DNA of 64,000 bases. Origin: an uncultured Christensenella sp. (GTDB lineage Bacteria; Bacillota; Clostridia; Christensenellales; Pumilibacteraceae). Of the stretch, positions 7,366-13,370 are shown in pieces. Position 1 is the first letter of the stretch. Every line of letters begins with the position of its first letter. Both the position numbers and the translations under genes were made by a program. The stretch spans positions 124,001 through 188,000 of the forward strand of contig CAJTLV010000002.1 of NCBI GenBank assembly GCA_910577435.1. Direction: 5' to 3'. The notes under the pieces were generated by a model. That model saw nothing but the letters and a program-made list of their open reading frames with translations, did not search any database and had not been told where the DNA came from.

Positions 7366-7839
7366 TTACCTCTTTTCAATGTCTAGCGGTTGCGGTTTTT
7401 GCGCTTCGTGGTTGTGCTCTGCGCACTTAAAGACTTTGAGCTTCTTGATCATAGCGCGGCCGAGCGAATTTTTGGGAAGCATACCCTTGACCGCTTTGGT
7501 GACAGCCTTGTCCGAGTTCTCTTTGAGGAACAGCGCGTACTTTTGCTGTTTGAGACCGCCCATATAACCAGTATGGTATGTGTAAAGTTTTTTCTCCGCC
7601 TTATTGCCGGTGAGCGCGACTTTGTCCGAATTGATTATGATGACGAAATCGCCTACGTCGGCATTGGGCGTGTATTCGGGCTTTTTCTTGCCCTTGAGAA
7701 CCATTGCGACCTGACTTGCGAGTCTGCCGAGCGGAACGCCCGCCGCGTCGACTACGTACCAATTACGTTTGTATTCCTTGTCTCCGATCTTATAGTCGGC
7801 AGAACGGGAATCGATCTTTTTTGCCATTAATGTTTTCAT
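7366..7839 (-). CDS. rplM: 50S ribosomal protein L13
   Basis: This 157-aa large-subunit assembly protein has family motifs WYVVDAAGVPLGRLAS, KPEYTPNADVGDFVIIINSDK and a C-terminal AEHNHEAQKPQPLDI. ATG 7839 (MKTLMAKK) has GAGG seven bases upstream; the longer TTG start at 7848 lies inside that ribosome binding region and is rejected. It is the first gene of the rplM-rpsI operon, preceded by a structured leader and a near-consensus promoter, consistent with L13 autoregulation known in Firmicutes. Confidence 0.98.
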   Translation of the reverse strand: MKTLMAKKIDSRSADYKIGDKEYKRNWYVVDAAGVPLGRLASQVAMVLKGKKKPEYTPNADVGDFVIIINSDKVALTGNKAEKKLYTYHTGYMGGLKQQKYALFLKENSDKAVTKAVKGMLPKNSLGRAMIKKLKVFKCAEHNHEAQKPQPLDIEKR

Positions 7840-7849
7840 TGAAAACAAC

Positions 7850-7950
7850 CTCGAAATAGTATTATCGGGTACGACGTTTCACGCCGTCGCACCACACGAC
7901 AAAACCGCGCCTGCGGGGGCTGGCTGCAAGCCGTCTTATCGCAATGCACA
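7850..7950 (-). promoter_or_regulatory. Probable L13 mRNA leader (autoregulatory)
   Basis: Between the promoter and rplM lies a transcribed leader of about 100 nt. It contains paired segments GACGGCTTGCAGCC, CCGCAGGCGCGG and GCGACGGCGTGAAACGTCGTAC, the last forming an ACG/CGT hairpin near the start codon. Firmicutes rplM genes commonly carry a leader bound by L13. Assignment is by position and structure; I did not match it to a covariance model. Confidence 0.5.
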
Positions 7951-7954
7951 AAAT

Positions 7955-7983
7955 ATTATACAATAAGAAAAGAACCTTGTCAA
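7955..7983 (-). promoter_or_regulatory. Promoter of rplM-rpsI
   Basis: On the minus strand TTGACA (7983-7978) and TATAAT (7960-7955) are 17 bp apart, a perfect sigma-A consensus as expected for ribosomal protein genes. Upstream bases 7984-8139 show nothing recognisable. Confidence 0.88.
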
Positions 7984-8139
7984 CTGTTTGACACATCTTT
8001 TACAAGTGCGGCACGGGCTAATTTTCCGTAGCGAATATTTCCGCACTCAACAGAGCCGCACACCCTATTCAAAGAGCCGACTGCACAGTTTTGTTTTTAG
8101 GAAATACCGCTCGATCCGAAACTTTGCTTTTATTCCGAA

Positions 8140-8166
8140 TTAAAACCCGACGCTTTATGTCGGGTT
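8140..8166 (-). terminator. Terminator of lipoprotein gene
   Basis: AACCCGAC (8144-8151), a 7-nt loop and GTCGGGTT (8159-8166) form an 8-bp stem, followed on the minus strand by TTTTAATT. It lies just after the stop codon at 8174. Confidence 0.85.
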
Positions 8167-8173
8167 AGGAAAG

Positions 8174-8749
8174 TTAGTCGGTTGTGCTGACTGTTATAGA
8201 GATACGCCTCATCAGATGAGCATCAAGGTCTTTACGATTTATCTCACCTGCCCACCAAGTTTTTTCCGTCATAATAAACGTGATCGTTTCGTCTTCGCAA
8301 GGCTGTAATATCTTTAATGTATAGTGGTTTTCTTTATCGGGATCGGCTTTTATTTCTATCTTTGTCTCGTCATATTCATATTCGAGCGGCCAATAATATT
8401 CGTCGTTTACAGGTAAAATTTCACCACAATTTTCAAACCATAGATCATATTCGGTCTGCACTGTCAATACCGCACTCTTGTCTCCCTTCGGAAAACGTGC
8501 TAAAAAATAATATTCCTCAAATCTTGCTTTATCGCCTTCCCATAAACATTTATCTATACCATCAGCGTCCTGTATTATTGGTTCATCACAAGTAAATTCA
8601 GTAACAGCCGGAGAATGTATATATTCTTCTTGTTCAGATTCTTGAGGCACGGCTGTTTCATTGGACGTATAAGGCGCATTATTGCCCGCACACGCGAAGA
8701 GAGACAGCGCTGTTAAGCACGATAAAGTTATAGCTAAAAATTTCTTCAT
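8174..8749 (-). CDS. Putative lipoprotein, function unknown
   Basis: This 191-aa protein starts MKKFLAITLSCLTALSLFACAG, a signal peptide with a lipobox (LFAC), so Cys20 is probably lipidated and the protein anchored outside the membrane. The mature part is acidic, with a Ser/Glu-rich linker (about 25-45) and a beta-rich domain containing several tryptophans. GAGGTG lies upstream of the ATG. It is monocistronic, with its own terminator. I do not recognise the domain; a substrate-binding or stress-related surface protein are both possible. Confidence 0.8.
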   Translation of the reverse strand: MKKFLAITLSCLTALSLFACAGNNAPYTSNETAVPQESEQEEYIHSPAVTEFTCDEPIIQDADGIDKCLWEGDKARFEEYYFLARFPKGDKSAVLTVQTEYDLWFENCGEILPVNDEYYWPLEYEYDETKIEIKADPDKENHYTLKILQPCEDETITFIMTEKTWWAGEINRKDLDAHLMRRISITVSTTD

Positions 8750-9104
8750 ATTAACACCTCGCCGAATTTATATAATAGGAATTAAAGTTTAAGCCTACTG
8801 TCGCATTCGTATCGAAAATTCCAGAAGAATACCGACCGCAGACAATCTTAATCGACATTAATATATTATATACGGAACTTGTATGTTCCGGTGAGAATTA
8901 TAACATATTATGTACTTGTTTGCAAGACTTTTAACCGAAATTATTTTAATTCGTATATTTCATTCTTTTCAATCGGATATAGGAATATATGCCACCGTAC
9001 AATTTTACGATATCTATCGGTTATTCGTCACGACGGTATCAGTTCTCTATCATATAGTCTACATCGAAAATCCATCTATATTTTTGCGGATTGACTTCTT
9101 TGAC

Positions 9105-9215
9105 TGCGTAAAAAGTGTCCGACAAAATACCGCAACGGCAAAAGCCGAAGCCGACAAGCAAGCGCGCATAGATCGGCTCACCGCCGAACTCGAAGAACTG
9201 AAAAAGGACGAGTAA
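9105..9215 (+). pseudogene. Possible C-terminal gene remnant
   Basis: The reading frame ending at 9215 encodes a hydrophilic coiled-coil tail (TATAKAEADKQARIDRLTAEL, then EELKKDE) that looks coding. The upstream frame (8910-9100) is AT-rich and lacks coding character or a ribosome binding site. The most economical reading is a truncated gene end left by deletion. The surrounding 8750-9104 stretch shows no gene, only a small GGAAC/GTTCC hairpin near 8875-8890. Confidence 0.35.
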
Positions 9216-9241
9216 ATCGCCCTTTATTTTTGGGAAAAGTG

Positions 9242-9270
9242 TTGACTTTTGCGCCGATAAAGCGTATAAT
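9242..9270 (+). promoter_or_regulatory. Promoter of ncRNA candidate
   Basis: TTGACT (9242-9247), a 17-bp spacer and TATAAT (9265-9270). Transcription would begin near 9277, exactly at the base of the first helix of the predicted RNA. No ribosome binding site and start codon with a credible ORF follow. Confidence 0.75.
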
Positions 9271-9276
9271 ACATAT

Positions 9277-9380
9277 GAGCGTGACAGCAGAAATTCACCG
9301 CTTAGCTGCCAAGTAATGGAGAGGATGCGGGTCTCCCACGCTAACGATTAAAGTACGGTCAATTGACCGTACTTTTTCTT
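9277..9380 (+). ncRNA. Candidate structured small RNA, unidentified
   Basis: About 100 nt lie between a strong promoter and a strong terminator. AGCGTG (9278-9283) pairs with CACGCT (9337-9342). Inside, CAGC (9285-9288) pairs with GCTG (9305-9308) and GGAGA (9318-9322) with TCTCC (9332-9336), giving a three-way junction. A perfect 26-bp palindrome (AAAGTACGGTCAA with TTGACCGTACTTT, about 9350-9375) followed by T-run acts as terminator. It does not resemble tRNA, tmRNA, 6S, RNase P or SRP RNA as I know them, and no gene follows on its strand, so a cis-acting riboswitch is unlikely. An orphan trans-acting sRNA or a mobile-element RNA is possible. Confidence 0.55.
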
Positions 9381-9943
9381 GTTTTATACGCAGTTAAAAT
9401 AAATGTGATTTTATTGCCGTGATATTCAGGAGCAACGATTACCATTTTGCCATTATGTAAAATCTCGAAATTCCCTCGAGAACTTTTCTGATACAGTTTC
9501 CCGTTTTTTATGACATCGGATATTTCACGGACGAAAGCAGGACCATCTATGCCCTGTTTGTTGCGTTGCTGAATAATGTGTTTTAGTCCTACGTAGTCAT
9601 TGCCCCAAAAGATATCTATATCACCCGTATCTTCTCGATGGAACGCTCCTTTAACATAACCACGCTGTTCACTAAGAAGTTTTTCAATTGCTAACTGTTC
9701 CTTAACATCGGTAAACTCTTCGCCAAGTAGAGCGTCGAGTTCTTCCTGAGAACCGAAAGCGGGCGTATCGTCACTATCCTGCTTGCTATTTTTCCACGCC
9801 GACTGTGGAATTTTATCGACTATCTTCTTAGCGCTCGGCAGATTGCCGTACTGCAAATCTCGTTTGGGATCGCTCGAATACTTACGCACAGCGTCGGCGG
9901 TTTTGCCGCTGTCCGACTGTCCGCCGTATGAGAAGAAATCGTT
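9359..9943 (-). pseudogene. Truncated nuclease/toxin-like C-terminal fragment
   Basis: The open frame runs from a stop near 9944 down to 9359 with no ATG or ribosome binding site at its beginning (a GTG at 9889 lacks a Shine-Dalgarno). Its start reads as the inside of a larger protein (SYGGQSDSGKTADAVRKY). The C-terminal part contains GDIDIFWGNDYVGLKHIIQQRN, ISDVIKNGKLY and MVIVAPEYHGNKITFILTAYK, a pattern like the RelE/barnase-type nuclease domains (PBECR/DUF3519) at the C-terminus of phage MuF head proteins and polymorphic toxins. The coding end overlaps the palindromic terminator of the neighbouring ncRNA candidate. It is probably the leftover of a prophage or toxin gene. Confidence 0.6.
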
Positions 9944-10082
9944 TTATGTTCAATTATAATATCCTCACAAACAATCGAAATCAACAAAATAAAAAGCAAC
10001 CGTCGAAACAGACAATGACAGTTGCCAATGAAAAATTCTTCCTACCTTATCGGACTGAAAATAACTTATGCGTTATATGTTA

Positions 10083-10691
10083 CTATTTAACTTCCCACGT
10101 GCAAGTGACAGTTTCCGACAGGGTTATCAGTTCGGGTTCGGTAGCGCCCATCGCGTTCGCCCCGTCGAAAGACGCGCGCATCATCATCGGACGCGCCGAC
10201 GCTTCGCCGCACGACGGACAGCATTCCGCCTTGACTAACGCGCCGATTCCCGCGCCCGCCGCCTTAGCGATAGTTTCGGCATATGCACGCGCCGACTTGA
10301 CCGCTTCCGCCACGAGCCGCTCGCTTTCCTTTTTGCTTTTCAGTTCGAAAGAAACGCGCCACTCGCACTCACTTCCCGATAGTGCGTCCATTACGTCGCA
10401 CATACGGTTTATATCGTAACCGAACTCAGCAGAAAACGTTTGCACTGCGCGGTAGCCGACGATCTTGCGGTCTTCGCGGATCGCCGACACATTTACGCCG
10501 AGCGCACGAACTTCCGAAATTCCCGCGCCGTTCAATGCTCCGACAGCCGTGTTTGCGATCTTGCTCGACTTGTCTACTGCGTCCGAATATTTCTTCGCCT
10601 CTCCGACTGCCGAAAGAGAAATGCGCACCGTGTCCGCCGCATACTTGCCGCTTGCCGTTTTGGTTATAGTTACCGTTTTCGAATTTTCCAT
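10083..10691 (-). CDS. SIMPL (DUF541) domain protein
   Basis: This 202-aa protein begins KTVTITKTASGKYAADTVRISL, a typical SIMPL N-terminal strand, and continues with the alternating helix/strand pattern of DUF541 (VGALNGAGISEVRALGVNVSAI, YRAVQTFSAEF, AEAVKSARAYAETIAKAAG). Most SIMPL proteins are secreted and form ring oligomers; this one has no signal peptide, so it is predicted cytoplasmic. It has its own Shine-Dalgarno (AAAGGAG) and lies 29 bp downstream of the methyltransferase genes, probably as last gene of the TIR operon. Confidence 0.85.
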   Translation of the reverse strand: MENSKTVTITKTASGKYAADTVRISLSAVGEAKKYSDAVDKSSKIANTAVGALNGAGISEVRALGVNVSAIREDRKIVGYRAVQTFSAEFGYDINRMCDVMDALSGSECEWRVSFELKSKKESERLVAEAVKSARAYAETIAKAAGAGIGALVKAECCPSCGEASARPMMMRASFDGANAMGATEPELITLSETVTCTWEVK

Positions 10692-10720
10692 AATTATCTC
10701 CTTTTATTTGAATCGAATTA

Positions 10721-11572
10721 TTACCGAACAACTTTCAAGATCGCAATATCCGCGTATTTATTCATTCGTTCTTCGATTTCGCGATCCGGTACGGCGAAGA
10801 GCTTTCCCGAATAGATACGCTCGGGCGATACGCAATCGGCTAACCTGTGCCGCGTAGACGTAAGTCCGCACTCTTCAAAAAAGGCGCACATCTCGGCGTA
10901 GCTACGAAACGGCTTTTGTTCTCCCCTATCCGCCGAGTCGACAATGACCTTCCTGTATTCCGCATAGTTTTTATCGTCGACGGGACTGTCGGCGGTCAAC
11001 CACATCCAATCGGCACCGTCCAACACAGTGTTCAGCACACTGCAAATATCGTGGATCCGAGACTTGTCGAGATACCAGAATAATCCTTCCGACAAAACGA
11101 TCACCCTGTCGAATACCCTCGATTTCGACGTATGCTCGATAAAATCGCGAAAAGTTTTAACGTCCGTTAAATCGACTGCATACAAATCTTTCGCAAACTC
11201 GGTATGTCCCAATTCCCGATACACTCGACTTTTCATATCGACTATCGGCGAGTGATCGACTTCGATGTAATCGGTATGTGCAAACTGTGCGCGACGGGGC
11301 GAAAGTCCCGCGCCCAACTCGATCACAAGAGTCTTATCGGTAAGCACACTTTCGAGTGCCGCGTTGACCGCCTTATGCCGCGCTTCTATTTCGACGGCAA
11401 GATCGGCAACGAACAGCGACGGGCGAAAAGAGAACCCGTAATCCACCGCAAGTTTGATCGCGCTGAAAAATATTTCCGATGCGAGATCTATATCGCCGAA
11501 AATTTTCGGATACGCCGTAAGCACGGCAGTCCGCATAGTATTGAATGTTTTTTCGTCCTTTACTTCGCTCAT
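10721..11572 (-). CDS. LCM/PPM-family SAM-dependent O-methyltransferase
   Basis: This 283-aa protein has the SAM-binding motif VIELGAGLSPRRAQF, an acidic motif IEVDHSP, DLTDVKTFRDFI, and the LSEGLFWYLD segment, which are the hallmarks of leucine carboxyl methyltransferase-like enzymes (LCMT/PpmM-like, as in polyketide carboxyl methylation). The substrate is unknown. It overlaps the upstream class I methyltransferase by 4 bp and is cotranscribed with the TIR gene. Two methyltransferases of different type beside a TIR protein suggest modification of a small molecule or protein rather than DNA; neither carries a DNA-methylase motif such as NPPY. Confidence 0.8.
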   Translation of the reverse strand: MSEVKDEKTFNTMRTAVLTAYPKIFGDIDLASEIFFSAIKLAVDYGFSFRPSLFVADLAVEIEARHKAVNAALESVLTDKTLVIELGAGLSPRRAQFAHTDYIEVDHSPIVDMKSRVYRELGHTEFAKDLYAVDLTDVKTFRDFIEHTSKSRVFDRVIVLSEGLFWYLDKSRIHDICSVLNTVLDGADWMWLTADSPVDDKNYAEYRKVIVDSADRGEQKPFRSYAEMCAFFEECGLTSTRHRLADCVSPERIYSGKLFAVPDREIEERMNKYADIAILKVVR

Positions 11573-12285
11573 TTCGCACTCCCGATATTTTTCGCACGCG
11601 CCTTTATCATTATTCGCCGCTCTGTGAATGCGACGCTCCCTCCCGATGAAAGTTCTTTAACGATGTCTTTATCCTTTTCGATCGAAAATCCGCGAATTGT
11701 CGGCGTAACTTCGAGAAGATCGACAAACCCGTCCGTAGACAGAACCGTTTTTTTCTCGGTGCGACGGACTTGTTCGACTTCGAAAAACGCACCGAGCGCG
11801 GTGAGCAGATAGTGCAGTCTCTCATCGACCGATTGAGCGAAAAGGTATCCGCGCGCACCCGACTCGTCATCGCCGAACGCAAGTTTGATCTCGGATTTAT
11901 CATCCGGACTCAATGTCTCTATGAAAAACGATCCGCCGTCTTTAAGCAATCTGTGCGCTTCCGCATTCGACCAAGTGGAGAGCGCGGTAGTACAAACATC
12001 GAACGAATGCGACCGAAAAGGAGTATTCATATTGTCGCCTAAGAATAATCGCACATTATTTATATGATTTTTTTCGAGCGATTGCGTCGCTTGCTTTAAC
12101 ATCGATTCGTTTCTGTCTATCGCGACAATGTTATTTACGTGCGGCGCGAATTTTATGACTTTTCTGCACGTGCCGCATCCGAAGTCCGCTACGCTATGAT
12201 CGGCACGAAGATGCGGAATAACGAAATCGGTAAAATCCGAATTCTCGTTTCTTATAGCCTTGCTGTCGTAGATCTCGTTGTACAT
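11569..12285 (-). CDS. Class I SAM-dependent methyltransferase
   Basis: This 238-aa Methyltransf_11-like protein has VADFGCGTCRKVIKFAPHVNNIVAIDRNESML (SAM motif I and the acidic residue of motif II), LFLGDNMNTPFRSHSFDVCTTALSTW (motifs III-IV) and GGSFFIETLSP. It lacks DNA- or rRNA-methylase signatures, and the substrate is unknown. It starts 3 bp after the TIR stop codon and overlaps the next gene by 4 bp, so expression is tightly coupled with both. Confidence 0.85.
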   Translation of the reverse strand: MYNEIYDSKAIRNENSDFTDFVIPHLRADHSVADFGCGTCRKVIKFAPHVNNIVAIDRNESMLKQATQSLEKNHINNVRLFLGDNMNTPFRSHSFDVCTTALSTWSNAEAHRLLKDGGSFFIETLSPDDKSEIKLAFGDDESGARGYLFAQSVDERLHYLLTALGAFFEVEQVRRTEKKTVLSTDGFVDLLEVTPTIRGFSIEKDKDIVKELSSGGSVAFTERRIMIKARAKNIGSAK

Positions 12286-12288
12286 AGT

Positions 12289-13236
12289 CTACCCCATCCT
12301 TGCAAAGGTCAAAATGCCGTCGGTATTGCGAGTTTTGAAATCGGACGTCATTTTATATATAGTACCGTCATCCGAGAAGAACGGCGTCAAAACGAGTTGA
12401 AAATGCCTACTGCTCATCTTCTGTTTTTTAGCTACGGTTCGCCCGATAATATCACAGGTAACAATAAGCTGTTCTGTTCCCGTTTCGGATTTTCCAAATG
12501 ACGAGAAGCCCTCGCATATAGCCGTCACTCGCGCTTGATCCTCGAACTCGCGCGAAACACTGTAACAATAAATCGCCTTGTAGCCGTTTGAATTCCACGA
12601 CAGAATGAGCCGCCCCGTGCTTATATACTTCGATTTCGAATCGCCCTGAAACTGCTTAAAATCCCCCGTCAATACCCATATCCCCTCATACGGGCGCGAC
12701 ATTTTAAGACCGGAGTGCGACTGCGGTCGGTATTCGCTTGCCGTCTCTGCGGCCGCCGACTTTACATTCAATGCGGAGTCTGCCCACTTGATCAAATCGT
12801 CCGCCGCACGCTCGTTTTCATCTTCCGAAAAATGCGCAGTGCCGCCGAACAACACGTGAAAACCGTCTGCTTTCCGTGCCGTCAATCCGCCGTATGCGTA
12901 CACGCGCGCGATACCGCCGTTGCCTATATCGTTAAAGTGCGCCTTATTGAATGCGTCGATTTCGCGATACAAACCCGCGCTCATTATCTCATTTTTGGCG
13001 TTCAATTCGATCGTATCGTTCGCTACGAGCAAAAACAGCTTGGAATGCTTTGCAACCGTCGGAGTATCCGAAAAACTGCCCGCAGGGTTGGTAACGGGAT
13101 TAAAAAAGCACTTGGAGCGTTTTGACAGTTCATTGTAAATGAGCCGCGCTTTTTCCAAAGAACCGCTCGGACTGTTCGTCCCGTGATAAGCTATAAATAT
13201 ATCGAATTCTTCATTAAGTAAGTCGTCCGATCCCAC
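12289..13236 (-). CDS. TIR-domain protein with novel C-terminal beta-rich domain
   Basis: This 315-aa protein uses a GTG start with GGGGAG upstream. Residues 9-135 resemble a bacterial TIR domain: FDIFIAYHG at the first strand, GSLEKARLIYNELSKR, KCFFNP, a SKLFLLVAND strand, and GLYREIDAF with Glu92 as the likely catalytic glutamate for NAD cleavage. Residues about 165-315 form an unrecognised domain rich in strands (YEGIWVLTGDFKQF, RLILSWNSNGYKAIYCYSV, FQLVLTPFFSDDGTIYKM). Such a domain could sense a ligand or partner. It is first gene of an operon with two methyltransferases and SIMPL, driven from 13271-13299. It could be anti-phage defence or a nucleotide-signalling protein; only the TIR call is firm. 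Confidence 0.75.
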   Translation of the reverse strand: MGSDDLLNEEFDIFIAYHGTNSPSGSLEKARLIYNELSKRSKCFFNPVTNPAGSFSDTPTVAKHSKLFLLVANDTIELNAKNEIMSAGLYREIDAFNKAHFNDIGNGGIARVYAYGGLTARKADGFHVLFGGTAHFSEDENERAADDLIKWADSALNVKSAAAETASEYRPQSHSGLKMSRPYEGIWVLTGDFKQFQGDSKSKYISTGRLILSWNSNGYKAIYCYSVSREFEDQARVTAICEGFSSFGKSETGTEQLIVTCDIIGRTVAKKQKMSSRHFQLVLTPFFSDDGTIYKMTSDFKTRNTDGILTFARMG

Positions 13237-13270
13237 GATACTCCCCGCTAATCATTATGTATGCATTTTG

Positions 13271-13299
13271 ATTATAACACATTTATCCCGCAACTGCAA
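13271..13299 (-). promoter_or_regulatory. Promoter of TIR-methyltransferase operon
   Basis: On the minus strand TTGCAG (13299-13294), a 17-bp spacer and TATAAT (13276-13271), about 35 bp before the GTG start. No clear terminator separates it from sbcC, which ends the other side at 13371 in the same direction. Confidence 0.75.
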
Positions 13300-13370
13300 T
13301 AGTAAAAGGCTAAGCCGCATTGTCGAATAATAAATCTATCCGCCGCAGACGGGCTTTCGATGGAGCGTTG

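Noticed and set aside
5652..7430. 592-codon plus-strand frame running through tRNA-Ser, DUF2804 and rpsI
   Set aside because: It crosses a tRNA gene and is antisense to clear genes.
9277..9380. ncRNA as SRP RNA or a metabolite riboswitch
   Set aside because: It lacks the SRP tetraloop and asymmetric loop, and no gene follows on the same strand.
9928..10419. 163-codon plus-strand frame between the toxin remnant and SIMPL gene
   Set aside because: Mostly antisense to the SIMPL gene, with no ribosome binding site or recognisable feature.
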